Shown: in pieces, positions 1 through 11,597 of the stretch
How positions within the stretch are numbered: the first letter of the stretch is position 1
Layout of the letters: every line of letters starts with the position of its first letter
Source of the DNA: Apostichopus japonicus
Taxonomy: Eukaryota; Echinodermata; Holothuroidea; Aspidochirotida; Stichopodidae
DNA length: 64,000 nt
Direction: 5' to 3'
Assembly (NCBI RefSeq): GCF_037975245.1
Contig: NC_092568.1
Location: 15,213,501 to 15,277,500 of the forward strand
Program-made: the position numbers and the translations under genes
The notes under the pieces: generated by a model
What the model was told of the DNA's origin: nothing
The model's database searches: none
What the model saw: only the letters and a program-made list of their open reading frames with translations

Positions 1-295
1 CCGATAATCCTATGAGAATTTCGTTTTTCATTGTAAGTTATCTTTAAGCCTCTTTACTATACCTTTATCTTTTTCCTTCCTTTTTCTTTTTTGTAAATTA
101 CTATTCATGCCCGGTACAAAAGAACTTAATTATTCCGCCTTAAGTGAACCTGATAGTAATTACCATACTTATGAGGTTAACCCTACTCATGAGAATATTG
201 ATCCCGATGTCAACTTTAATGATTTTTTAACTGCCCATACACGTGTAACTAACTGCACATACACGTGTAACTATTATGTCGTCAATGAATTTAAC

Positions 296-845
296 TCAAA
301 GTCTGGCAACAATTTCTTTTTACTTCTCCACATTAATTCAAGAAGCTTAGGATTTTTTTTTGACAATTTGTTCAGCTTAGTTAAATCACTCCATAACAAT
401 TTCACTTGTATCGGTGTGTCTGATACGTGGATAAAAGAAGATACCCCTATTCATCTCCGTCAACTCCCTGGTTATTCATTTTTATCAAGGTCACGTTCAA
501 ATATGAGAGGTGGGGGTGTGGGCTTTTATGTTAATGATTCATGCGTTTATAAAGTCAGGGATGACTTAACTGTTTTTAAAGAGGGTTGTTGCGAGTCACT
601 TTTTCATTGAAGTTGAAAACCCGTGTGATACCAGTAGAACCTTGATAAGAATTATTTATCGTCCTCCTCATGACAGTAATTTGATTGATTTTATGGATAA
701 TTTTGAAAATATTACTATTGATATTTGCAATGAGGGTAAACCAAATTACATTCTTGGGGATTTTAAATTAAACTTACTTGAGTCACGTAATTATAATGTT
801 CGCAGTTTGTTAATACTGCTGCAGTTTCATTCTTCAGACCTTTAA
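296..845 (+). pseudogene. LINE endonuclease domain remnant
   Basis: The first frame, open from 107 to 610, carries LHINSRSL (start of the endonuclease fold), a DTWI word and GGGVGFYV. A frameshift near 610 moves the fold into the frame open at 642-845, which holds IIYRPP and ILGDFKLNLL. In intact relatives these lie in one reading frame and make the nick that primes reverse transcription. The next piece (IFTNVT, SGV, ISDHFP-like words around 885-960) again needs a frame change. Non-functional. Confidence 0.82.
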
Positions 846-1447
846 TTAACTGTCCGACGAGAACTTCAAAAACTTCATTGCTTGACAATATATTTACAAA
901 TGTTACTGATAAGATTTCTATTAGTGGTGTTTATTGCATGGTATTTCAGATCATTTTCCTATGTTTTGCTTAACGTCAAACAAATTTACTCCGCAAATGA
1001 TAGAACCAACAAATTTAAGCGTAATATGTGCCCGATTAATTTAGATAAGTTTGTACACAATCTTTCTATGGAACCTTGGAGTGGTGTTTTTGATAGTTAC
1101 GATCCCGACACTGCATATCGTACTTTTATTTCTATCTATTCTTAGCATTATAACAATAGTTTTCCTTTAGTAAAAGTTAATTAACGCACTCCAAGAAAAG
1201 ACTGGAGTACTTCTGGCATTGTAAATTCATGTCATACTAAAGACAAACTTTATAAAAAGTATATCAAAAAGGCTAGTCAAGAAAATCGTGAGAATTACAT
1301 TAGATTTAGGAAAAGTTAACCAATGTTATAAAAATTGCTAAGAACCATTTTTATTTCGATACATTTAGATCATCTAATCACAAAAGAAAATGGGACTGCA
1401 TTAATTCTCTCATCAAGGACAAAACCTCCACTTCTTCTGTCACTTCG

Positions 1448-2370
1448 TTGAAATTGGATGAAAATTGTGTTTCTAATCCCTGTGAAATTACTAATGCACT
1501 TATAGATTACTTTACTAATATTGGTCCAGATTTAGACCGTGATATTCCGGTTGGTATACAGAACCCCCTAGACTATATGTGCCAAGCTAATCCCATGAAT
1601 TGTTTCTTTATAATGCCTACAGACGAAGTGGAGGTTTTAGATTGTATTTCAAATCTAAAAAATTCAAGCTGCGGTTATGAAGACATTAGTCCTAAAATTG
1701 TTATATTATCTAGTTCTGCTATTTGTAAACCTCTCGTGCATATCATTAATTGTTCTTTTTTCCAAGGTATTGTTCCTTCTGACTTGAAAATAGCTCGTGT
1801 AGTTCCGGTATTCAAAAGTGCCACGCGAGAGAGCGTCAGTAAATATAGGCCTAGATATGTCTTACCTTCGTTTTCAAAAATCTTAACTTGTTTATAATCG
1901 TTTATATTCTTTTTTAATGAAACATGATCTATTATATGATTATCAGTTAGGCTTTATGCCTCAACGAAACACGTCCCAGGCTATTTTAAGTCTTGTAGAT
2001 TATATTATTGAAATTTTTGAAATTAAATGTCTAGTTGGGGGGATTTTTTAGATCTCTCCAAGTCTTTTGATAAGCTTGACCATTCATTCTGTTAAAAAAA
2101 AAACTTGATAAATATGGCATAAGGGGAGCTGCATTATCTTGGTATAATAGCTACATTCATAATAGATGCTAATATGTCTCTTTATCTGGCGCCAATTCTT
2201 CGAAGCAGGCAATTAATTGTGGTGTCCCCCATGGCTCTATTCTTGGACCCTCATTGTTCGTCATTTATATAAACGACCTTCCTAATGTCACTCCAAAATT
2301 TCACTTTATTTTGTATGCAGATGATACGAAATTACTATATAAAGGTCGTGATATAAATACTCTTGTAGCT
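1448..2370 (+). pseudogene. LINE reverse transcriptase remnant
   Basis: The N-terminal RT region is open at 1448-1897 and ends in KYRPRYVLPSFSKIL followed by a stop. After a frameshift comes LGFMPQRNTSQAIL (about 1950-1985), FLDLSKSFDKLDH (motif A with its catalytic Asp), CGVPHGSILGP (motif B region, 2219-2251) and FILYADDTK (motif C with paired Asp, about 2300-2330). Several indels break the frame. Thumb and most C-terminal sequence are missing because of the deletion at about 2370-2385. Confidence 0.85.
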
Positions 2371-2560
2371 TCTCCTATTTTTTTTGTATCACATAATCGT
2401 TTTCATGCTTACAATACCCGCAATGCAAGTTTACTCTCCGTTCCCCATTATTCACTTGCAAGTAGTCAACATTTGTGTGCCTACGTAACGTACAATGAGG
2501 CAGAATTTGACCATAAATGTCTACCGTGTCAAGTTCTTTCATACCCCTAAATTGACACAT

Positions 2561-3345
2561 TCGTCTTTAATCTTACTGTAGTGAAGGCCTAAATATACAT
2601 ACATTGACTTTGGATGTTGTTTGCTATGCTGTGAGCCTGTAAGCTCAGACAAGGCAGGTCCCAGGGAGAAGTAGTATTATATTGAGGTTAATTACGAAGG
2701 TGCGTCAATTATGAAGCCTTTACTATACATACAGTACAGACACCAATACGTGTGCATAAATGATGCGTGGCGAATCAAGCTTCCAACTGCGAAGGTAAGC
2801 TTTAACTTCTTAGTTTATTTTCATATAACCATTTGCACATGTCTTGCTGGCGATCCAACGGGACGCCTAGCACACTTCAGAAGACATCGCCTGCAAATCC
2901 TTTACAGTTTCATTGAAATAATAAAAGAACAATAATCATCATTTTAAAGGTTTCTCACTCCCAGTTGTTCATCAGTGCATTAGCCTAGCTTAAGGCCTGC
3001 GTGCTAGTAAAAGTAGTCAGTGCATTAGCCCAGGGCCTAGGCCTACCTGCCACTCACTTTACTGTTCCTATATCATCTGACATACATAACTCAGAGTTAC
3101 CCCTCAAGTAGCCCAGATGGTTGGTTGCACATGTAGGCCTATGTCCATTTTGTTTGTTATTGGCCTAACTAACTTATCTGGTTTTAAAAAATTACAAAAC
3201 TATGGTTGTTGTCATGTTGTTACATGTTTCATTTACTGCATTGTTACTGTTTTACTTTTAGTTGACTCTAGGCAATCATACAAAACATATAAAAAATCCC
3301 TCAATATAACCCAAAGACTTGCCTTCTCTACATAAGTTTACCTAG

Positions 3346-3348
<3 letters not shown>
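2561..3348. other. Unassigned non-coding stretch
   Basis: AT-rich sequence with several TAGGCCTA-like words. Short open frames show no family motifs. I see no repeat structure or gene here. Confidence 0.5.

Positions 3349-3416
<68 letters not shown>
3349..3416. repeat. (TA)n microsatellite
   Basis: An almost pure run of alternating T and A, about 34 dinucleotides, bounded by unique sequence on both sides. Confidence 0.97.
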
Positions 3417-3418
<2 letters not shown>

Positions 3419-3934
3419 TCTCTGGTGTGTTGTCCGACCAAAATATAACACCATGACCAACCGAAAAATTCTTCCTTATACTGCAAGCACTCCACGTATA
3501 CTGGTAATTTTTGGCATATGCAGTTCTAGTGTATACTGCACATAGTGGGCAACATATCGCCAGCTGTAACTTACCTATAACGAGACTCCACAGAAACTTT
3601 CCAAGTCATACGAAACAAATATATGAAAATTAGAGCAGCGATTGTCTCGATGATTCCGCCAACGAAAGGAGAATGGTACCTTTCCACAGCTACAAATGTT
3701 CACGCCTTGGTAGTTAATGTCAACTCCCATCGAATTTCTAGTAATGTACTGTCTGCATGACGTTAGTTGCTGTTAATGCCTATCCCTGTGCAATACCCTC
3801 TACTAAGTAACATGCCTTTGTTATGTATCCTTCTTAATTTATACAAGTATTAATAGAGAGGGGCTTTTTACGGAAGCCCAGAGGTTCGGTCGTATGCCAC
3901 CATTTTTGTTTTCGGTGATAATCGTAACCTATGC

Positions 3935-4160
3935 ATACATGCAGGCGGATGAGTATGGGTAAGTGGGCGCGTGTGTGGGTGCATGTGGCGTGTGAGTGTG
4001 ACGCCTTGCTTGTAAACACGATATCTCAAGAAGGAAACTAGGACCAATCTCATATCGTGTGTAGGAGTACCATGTTGAGTATGAGAAGCCTATTGTTTTC
4101 AGAGAGGGTCAGAGGACATTTGGAGTCAGCATAGTTCAAATTGTGGAAACCATGTCCCAT
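3935..4160 (+). repeat. Dispersed repeat, copy 1 (second copy at 15556-15752)
   Basis: Shares an ordered series of words with 15556-15752: a CATGCAGG..GATGAG start, GTGACGCCTTGCTT / GTGATGCCTTGCTT, GATATCTCAAGAA.GGAA, GGACCAAT.TCATAT, TATTGTTTT and GGTCA-rich 3' words. The two are clearly homologous but diverged. No open frame is shared, so this looks like an old non-coding interspersed repeat. Confidence 0.72.
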
Positions 4161-6811
4161 AATCTACCGTATTTCCAACCGACCAGCATATTCGATAGCA
4201 TGTGCGTTACGCCTCGTTACAATATGAGAGGTTGTTGGCAATTGAAAATTATGGGCATTCGTAGAATCCGAATTCAAGAAGTCGTGAAGAAACTGCTTAT
4301 AGCTATACTTTGTCGCTCACCGCATGCGTAGTTGCATGACAAAGGTTTTTACACACGACATTGCTATTGGAATGAACGACACCGATGTGAATCATAGGAA
4401 TTAGGCCGACGATAAATCTTTGCTTCCGCTGTTGAACTTTCCGTCGAATTTCGCAATTGTCGAAATTCAGTGCCTTATACAAACTTCAGGTTTAGATGTA
4501 TTTACTTTGGGGAAATGACCAGGCGCCGTTTACGAAAATTACTGTCGTCTTGTTAGATTCTTAGATTTTTGTATCTCAATGCGAATTAAGTGAGTGTGTA
4601 AAATGGTTCGCTATCTGACCGTGCGTTATGTACGGGAAATTGTCATGTGGGGAGATTGTTCACAAACTTCACGGCGAATTTAAAAACATATAGCGAAAGC
4701 ATCCTTTATAATCAAAATAACAATTGATTACAGGGAACGGTTTCAGCTTACGAATTACGTAATGCGTTTTAAAGACATTCATTCATAAGTTGTGTTCATA
4801 TATTAATTTCTCAACAATTTTTGTTTGTTTTGTTAAACGTCGATATCACGAGGGCTTGGTTATGCGCAGGCAACCCCTACACAGTGGAGTATAGTTCCAG
4901 CGACCCAGGTAGACTACTAACAATAAACATTGGACATCCCATCTGAAGTTTAGATATAAAAGCATTATATTAATATAGCCTAATACACACACTTTACCAA
5001 GTTGTAGGCGGACAGCTTTATTCCGAGTTTCGTGGTAATAAAATTCATAAGTTAATGACGCAAGACCCCTTAGAGTTAATCCACAGAAGACCAATGCACG
5101 ATTATCTGTTATTTTGTAACGTTACGTAGCACCATATATCTGCCCAAGTGCCTATAACCTTTGTTCATAGAAAGTATTGATGATGTAGATCTGTACTATG
5201 GAGACTTGAACAGCAATCATAGTGCCGAATGAATTTTGCGTTTTGACGAGTAGATTGTTAGTCACGGTCGCCAATAGCGAGTGCTTTTAAAACATATTTG
5301 TCGAGGCGTGAGAAGGACCCTGTTGTCTTTGGTAGAGAGCAATATTTATGCTGTATACAATAAAAGTTTCCATCTCGGTCATCAATTCCCAATATGATAT
5401 TGTTTTGCATATCTCAATGCTTTTTACTGGACTTCCTTGAAGTATGTTGTTCATTCTGGCTATACACTACAGCCCAGTTTGTCACATTCATATAAGATTA
5501 TTCATGTAGCATCATCGACACTACATTTCAGTTTTGCTATCTGGTTTTCTCTACTTCTTACGTCACTGCCGATCGCCACCTTGCATGCTGAATTATAATC
5601 CTATACCAGATCTACACCACCTGGGGGAATATTATCGTTTGGCTTTAGCTTTATTTTACTTTCATGCCATGCAGTGCATACTTTAAGCCGAAATAATCGA
5701 ATGTTCACAGCATGCTTTGCTGTGGAGATTCTCGTAACAGGAAAATGGAACAACTGGGGGACTTTGGCTGGTACAATGGTACTATCTTACAAAACGAAAC
5801 CGAAAGAGATTTCAGTTACGGCATGTTGCAATAGAAAGATATGAGATGATAAAAAATGATTAATCATCGATGTTTTGTTTGTTGTGCAACTAATCATCAT
5901 TTTCAATTGTGATTAATGGTATGTATTTGATGTTATTGAAAATAACAAATTGGATTTATAAATAAATTGGACTTAAACCAGTGGGAGTCTCTGATATTCT
6001 TATCTAAATCGAGTGGTTATCTACTCCACTCTGTACCGAATAAACTGCGGTGATGGTGTTCAAACATATTGTTCTTCCACGTATCGAGCCATGCAATGTT
6101 TATACAGATGTTTTATCACCATTTTGGTAATATTTGGTATTGTTCTCCACCTCTCATATCATTGACTGTTTACTAAGTTGTGATAAAGTATCTAGCTTAT
6201 TTAAAACCCAATGCCTTACTGAAACATGCATCGCACAAAGCACTTTAACCTAGTCAACTGTGTCATTCTAAGAACAATGACAGATTAAATACCAAGCTAG
6301 TTACTGTAGGTTAGTTGGCCTTGACAACAAATTGATCAATACATTCCCAAAGCGTGTAATGAAAACGACAAAGAGAAGGTTGCCAAGATGAAGCGGGCAT
6401 TAGCAACAACCAGATTCTCGATGATCTATGCCGAATTCCGTTCTTCTTTGGTATGTTTGCACAAAATACGGTAGTTAGTTACTAACTTCTTTCGCTAAAC
6501 GATTATGTTTCCACAGTCACATGAGAAATGAATCTCTGGATGTGAACACAGCGAAGTATTTCACAACATGAGACTGAACACAGTGAACTTTATTAATTTA
6601 ACCTGCCCTTGGAGGACTCGCTAAAGAAAATCAACAGCTTTCATGGAGAAAGATGAACTGTACAGACGAATTGTTCCAGACTGTTTTGAGCACTATCTTT
6701 CGGTTGATGCATTTGTACAACAAAAATAGCTGTGTTTAATAAATGACATGGAAACTGGACATGAGGGCGTGGGGTAATGGCTGTTCTTAGTTACCACCAT
6801 AAGATATAACC
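4161..6811. other. Unassigned non-coding stretch
   Basis: About 2.6 kb of AT-rich sequence. Open frames are short and lack recognisable motifs. No tandem repeats or long inverted repeats were seen. Nothing annotated. Confidence 0.45.
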
Positions 6812-7137
6812 GGTGCTGTGGCCGAGTGGATAAAGGCGGTGGCACTTGAAGCAATGAGGCTTAGCATTAGGGAGGTTCCGTGTTCGATTCCAGGCCGGGT
6901 CATTGTAATGTGGGTTATTCATCCAAGAGCAATTTGCGATTTTCTCAGCTGAAATTCCTTCTTCGTTGAAACGATTCCAAATTTGAATTAAAATGTTGAA
7001 CTGAAAGCCACCCGACCTGTTAGTTGTAATCAATAAGCCCTTGCGAGTTTTTCCACATTTTGGGTCGCATAAGCGTCTTAAAGCCAACTGCTGATTTTTT
7101 TATATTATTATTATCATTATTATTATTATTTTATTAT
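6812..7137 (+). mobile_element. tRNA-Ser-derived SINE
   Basis: The head resembles tRNA-Ser(UGA): A box TGGCCGAGTGG at 6819-6829, CTTGAAG where the anticodon loop falls, and a B box TGTTCGATTCC at 6881-6891. The would-be acceptor arms do not pair and the T stem is mismatched, so it is not a working tRNA. A roughly 200 bp tRNA-unrelated body follows and the element ends in a TTA/ATT microsatellite (about 7100-7137), the usual SINE layout with an internal RNA polymerase III promoter. Confidence 0.82.
6819..6891 (+). promoter_or_regulatory. Split RNA polymerase III promoter (A and B boxes) of the SINE
   Basis: The A box (6819-6829) matches the Ser/Leu tRNA consensus and the B box (6881-6891) differs from GGTTCGANNCC only at its first position. 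Spacing of about 50 nt fits a long-variable-arm tRNA. Confidence 0.75.
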
Positions 7138-7390
7138 GTGAATATTATGCGGCGCATGGAATAGTCGACCTTTCAAAATTCAGGAGACAACGGTATGCTT
7201 CAGGGTTTATGTAATAAAATGAATCCATTTGATATCCAATACGTTTATTGAATTAGTTTTGGGATTGATCCTGCAGTTGGGGAAGAAATAATATCGCACT
7301 TAATGAGTAGAAAAGACTGCGATAGCATTGTAGCCATATGTGTTAAGGAAAGAGGTTGTGAAGTGACAGGCATCAGAACATGACGTAGTG

Positions 7391-7445
7391 TAACCTTCGG
7401 CACCACCACCATGCATGTTATGCATAGTGGTGGTGCCGAAGGTTA
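7391..7445. repeat. Short near-perfect hairpin
   Basis: Arms 7391-7409 and 7427-7445 are perfect reverse complements (19 bp). One mismatch follows, then five more pairs (7411-7415 with 7421-7425) around a 5-nt loop. The arms contain GTGGTGGTGCCGAAGG. No coding role is visible. Confidence 0.9.
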
Positions 7446-7658
7446 AGTTTGTTTTGTCTTTTCTTAAATTCACGTAAGTGAGACTTAAAATTATATTAGT
7501 GGTTGTTTTAGCAACATTGACAGTACCGATTCTACAGTCAAATGTGAAACCCATAAGGGCTTTAAAGCAATTAAGTTAGATCAAGTGATTGATTGAGTGA
7601 TTGATTGATTGGTCAATTTATCGATTAATTGGTGAATCCATTGATGAACTATATCTTC

Positions 7659-7789
7659 TACAATGATGTGGGTCTCATTCACTTTTGCTGTTGTGAATTT
7701 ATCCACGTCATTAAATAATCGTTAACTTTATCAAGCGTGTTTTTGCCTTCATTGTGTCAGATTGAGCACAGAATGTGAAGATCACAACA
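7659..7789 (+). repeat. 5' LTR (left boundary uncertain)
   Basis: The last ~73 bp (about 7717-7789) match 21537-21609 almost base for base, differing by a 2-nt indel. Upstream U3 is much more diverged, sharing only ATGTGG and TTCACT-like words, so the left edge at about 7659 is a guess from alignment with the 3' copy. No target duplication could be confirmed. Confidence 0.72.
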
Positions 7790-7804
7790 TGGTTTCAAAA
7801 GTGA
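7790..7804 (+). promoter_or_regulatory. Primer-binding site candidate
   Basis: TGGTTTCAAAAGTG begins immediately after the 5' LTR end. It resembles the TGGTGTCAGAAGTGG primer site, complementary to the 3' end of tRNA-Leu, known in sea-urchin SURL-type Gypsy elements, with a few mismatches. Confidence 0.55.
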
Positions 7805-8339
7805 GTGGTTTACTGACCAATGTATCAAGTTATGTTTAAAGTTCAAAGTCACAAATTGGCGAACTTGTAATTGTATGATCAACCTGAGAGGGTACTTATA
7901 CCCGAATCTAGGCTATTCTACTTTAGCGTGTTAGGATGCCGTAGCATTTAGTACAGTCATTACACGTGCTGACGTTAAAGATAACGTACAGTAGGCCTAC
8001 ATACGATAACATTGGTGATTGCCGTGTTTATGAACAAAGCCTGTGTAAAGACGTTACCGAGTATTGCGTTGTATTTTATGTGTTAAAACAAATAATAAAA
8101 CAATTTAAAGCGGGTATCGTCTAGGAGGGTTGCCAAATAACGTATCGTGTTGACGCAACAGAGTCAAAGTAAAGTCGTCACAGTAAAGTCGACAAAGTAG
8201 AAAGTCATCTAGTGATAGGCCAAACATTCGAGTAATTAAAAGAGATAAGGTTTCTTTGTCTAGGTCATTGTTAGATTAGACTTTGGAAGTACAGTAGCAT
8301 AATTTTGTAACAAAAATTAGTACAGTGTCATTACCACAT

Positions 8340-9194
8340 AACTTGGACCTCAAGGGTAATTTGAAGAAGAACTGGGAGAAAATTCAGTTTGTTTTTGTAT
8401 AGGTATGTCACTCTAACTGAGTTGGATAAAACAGATGAGAAAATCCAGGTGGCAGGCAAAATATGTAACATGTACAGGTTCTGAGGCGTTGGAAATCCAC
8501 AACAATTTGCCGAATGAAATGCAGTAGACCGTACAAAAATGCAAATATAATGAGCCTATGGGAAGCTTACTGTATTGGGCAGACAAACGTAATCTATGAG
8601 AGACACACGTATAATAACTGCACTCAGGAACAAAATTAAATATTTGGCGAATTTGTTCGACTGAGAATTTCTGCATCCTCGTGCAAATATGGCACACTAA
8701 AGGATCAAATGATTCGAAATCGTATGATGTATGCGGCATAGCTAGTCGAAATACTCAGAAATAAATTATTGCATACAGCAGATTTGGATCTCCCAAAATG
8801 TATCAACATCTTTAAGACGGCTGAAGTGGCTTCAGCACAAATAAAATATATGAATGATCAAAGTGCTGAAGTTCATGCTGTCATGTACAACCCTAGGTCA
8901 GATGCCACAGGTCAATTCATGGGTTGAAGACTGTAGGTACTGCGGAGGAGGTTATGAGGCAGATAATATGAAATTCCAGCATATGACCAATCTTGTTCGA
9001 AATGTGGAAATATGAATCATTTCGCAGTGAAATGTAAAACCAATTGGAAGTCAAAGAAAAAGACAGATTTTCATGAAAGTCATAAGAAATCAGTCAAAAA
9101 GGTTGACTTGAGTAGTGAAAGTACTGACGAAGAGGCACAATTTGCGAGTGAATCAGTTTTATCTGTAACATTTCAGGAAGATGTAACATGTGAG
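8340..9194 (+). pseudogene. Gypsy gag remnant with CCHC zinc knuckle
   Basis: Pieces in two frames read as Gypsy gag: a KGNLKKNWEK word then RYVTLTELDKTDEKIQVA (about 8350-8450), VTCTGSEALEIHNNLP, KLLHTADLDLPKCINIFKTA (about 8770-8830), a first knuckle remnant CRYCGGGYEAD, and a complete CCHC knuckle CSKCGNMNHFAVKC ending near 9040. An acidic tail (SSESTDEE) follows in the frame open at 9012-9227. Multiple stops and shifts mark it as dead. The reading runs directly into the inverted terminus at 9195. Confidence 0.85.
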
Positions 9195-9218
9195 AATCCG
9201 CCCTTTAGTAGCACGGAC
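9195..9218 (+). repeat. Left terminal inverted repeat of the 9 kb insertion
   Basis: AATCCGCCCTTTAGT followed by AGCACGGAC; partner at 18173-18196. Confidence 0.8.
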
Positions 9219-9785
9219 GTTCACTGATGGCACTGGCCGTTTCTGCACCATTCAAGGTTATTAGTTTGGAAAGTGAGCTTGTATATTACGTAACTATTTC
9301 CCTCGCAAGTAGCGTGATTCACCTTATCCATGCAGGCAAATTAAACATAATTTTTACGTTTGATGATTGTTTAAATATTTTAAGAGCCTTAGCTGGATCA
9401 TTTATACCATATTTAGTGGTCGAATTAACCAATTTGATGCAGTATTCATCAAAATAGGTCAGTTTGAGAAGTTAAATTCTGATCTGAACGTTCAAATTGT
9501 GCCGATCTCTCAGCGTGCACCCTCCCGAGAAGAAAAACCCGCGTATTCAGTTCCGGCGCGACCAGCGAAACCCGCCGATCGTGAATCTGATGCACTATAG
9601 CGTTGTAAACACTTTGCCTTGGTCTAAAGATTTGGTCGCTATCAAGTTAAAATTGGAATTAAATGCCCTTATTTGTGTCTTGGCCCTTTGATCAAGTAGA
9701 ATGGTACAGAAAAGACTTTGATTGAAGAGGTGAGTACTACGCTATGTAGCCTAGAACTTCTAGTTAGAACTATGCTACGCTATCT

Positions 9786-9892
9786 AGCCTAGGCCACAGG
9801 CACTCGTAACGTTATGTAGGTGTATAGTATATAAACACGGAGATTATATACTATACACCTACATAACGTTACGAGTGCCTGTGGCCTAGGCT
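9786..9892. repeat. Perfect 49-bp inverted repeat with 9-nt loop
   Basis: Positions 9786-9834 and 9844-9892 are exact reverse complements over all 49 bases, with a 9-nt spacer (9835-9843). The arms contain AACGTTATGTAGGTG and CCTAGGCCACAGG. There is no open frame and no target duplication was recognised. Confidence 0.97.
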
Positions 9893-11497
9893 TGACCTGT
9901 AGCACAATCACATCACTCCAATCCTTGTTTCGTTTCAGGTTAGACAAACTTACTAATTAATACCCGAGCGAAGCGTAGTCGAAACGTTAGTTAAGATTAT
10001 CTAAAATGTTAGGCCTAAACGATTCAAATGCTAAGGAAGCTTAGATATAGGCTAGGTTCTATGCCTTTGTTTATGTTTTGCATCCGCGAAATTTGTAGCC
10101 ATGCGCATCACAGTATTTTTTGTGTATTATAGCATAGGCCTAGCCTAATACTAATAGTTATACTACTGAGAACACTAGCCGAGGCCTACTTGTAGTTGTA
10201 TTGCAAGAACTACAGTACAAGCTTAGTCTAGAACTACAAGTAGTGTGAATGAGTTAAACAATGTTTGGACAAGTAAATACTTTAAGCATTATAATCGGTT
10301 CTGATCTTTTGTGCATTCAGGTTTTTTTCTCTGCCATAGGGTCATTGATGTGTATTTGACTGTCCCTCCTGATGCTTTCTTTTCTACTACTGTTAGTTTA
10401 TTACAAGTTAAACAAAAATATAACTTATCTAAACTTACGAGGCTAGGCCGGGTCTTACTAGCCGTGACCTAGCCAAGGTGGAGCCTAATTAAAATCAGTA
10501 TTCACTTAAAATCCGGTACTTTCCAATTGTTCTCAGTTATTATCAATGAACAATCACGGTGACTGATGTCTAGAGCTGAGGTAAATTGACCAAAGGTGTC
10601 CATATTTGAATATCTGGCATATATAGGGCCAATGCCATTTTGATGCATGCACAAAATGAGTGCATCCATCCTAGTAAACTCTAGGCTCTGACTAGGCTAA
10701 GCCTAGTTCCATGTGCCAGGTCAGTTTTTAGTCTTTATGGCTTGTAAGACCGTTTGTATAGACCTACAGGAAAAAGCACTTTGCTTATCATAAGAGTTTA
10801 AGTTGGGCTGACATATTTTTTACCTAACGATAATTAGTAGTTGTTCTGAAGTCCCTACTGTATATTCTGGTGTTACTGCCTGCCACATTGCAGATAAACT
10901 AATTGTTCTGTTTAATAACAAAATACCAAGATCTCTCGCTTTATGGCAAGGGGCACAATTCTCAAGAGTAAACAGCCACCAACAAGTGTTTAACAAATGA
11001 GCTAAATGATTAATTTACAGGAGGAGGAGGAGGCTTGTGACTACCACTGTACTCTATTGTACCGTGTATAATTTTAAATTTTGGGCTCAAATCCCTTTCA
11101 ATTAATGCATGACGTCGCACACCCCACCTCTCCATTCTCCACTTTTGAAAAAGGATTGTACCTTGTGACCATAGGTGCAGCAGGACAGGTGGATTGCAAA
11201 GGGGGGGGGGATATTTCAATGAAAACATGGGCAATGTATTGATATCTCTGGTAAGGTCAAATAGAACCCATTTATTAATGAGACACCATATTGACTTTTA
11301 CTTTTCACATGGCACAGTTGAGAACTACACAGTTGGCACAGTTGAGTACCACAAAAATCTTCAGGCAAATCATTACAACCCCACCCCTACCAACCTAATT
11401 GAATTGGGCCCATACAAAAGAAAACTTTGAAACTAAAAGCCAAGTCACAGATTATGATCTTTACACACTGTTCATTTATTGCTTGTTTTTCTTGTAG

Positions 11498-11597
11498 AAC
11501 TAACTGTTGGCCTTGAGAAGAATAGAGAAGGAGAAAGTAAAAAAGGAGCAAAGCTAAGCAAATCAAGAAACAAAGTAGACGCTCCGCTTCTGAAGAA
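11498..11597 (+). other. Possible coding exon, lysine-rich
   Basis: A pyrimidine-rich TTTTTCTTGTAG acceptor precedes it and GTGAGT follows. The single open frame between them reads LTVGLEKNREGESKKGAKLS then SKSRNKVDAPLLKK. The next 200 bp hold two overlapping interrupted frames (one including DGTPSNTSADEILKN near 11757-11800) that could be further exon remains. No family recognised. The splice signals are good but the evidence is only one short exon. Confidence 0.3.

Larger units (their letters stand above)
107..2560 (+). mobile_element. Decayed non-LTR retrotransposon (LINE), CR1/L2/jockey-like, internally deleted
   Basis: Translated pieces in shifting frames follow the order of a single-ORF LINE: apurinic-like endonuclease (about 300-845), linker with the usual basic stretch (about 1190-1320), then reverse transcriptase (1448-2370). 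Typical words are present: ILGDFKLNLL in the endonuclease, KYRPRYVLPSFSKIL at the RT start, FLDLSKSFDKLDH (RT motif A, near 2045), CGVPHGSILGP and YADDT (motif C, near 2310). Several frameshifts and stops separate these pieces, so the copy is dead. After about 2370 the reading jumps from just past YADDT to an HAYNTRNA word normally found near the LINE C-terminus, implying an internal deletion. Clade assignment is by impression only. Confidence 0.88.

Noticed and set aside
6812-6902. Functional tRNA-Ser gene
   Set aside because: A and B boxes are good but the acceptor arms do not pair and the T stem is mismatched, and a SINE body with a microsatellite tail follows.
11010-11430. Short proline-rich and related frames around the poly-G tract at 11203
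   Set aside because: Arise from a GGAGGAGGAGG patch and the G-run; no conserved motif.
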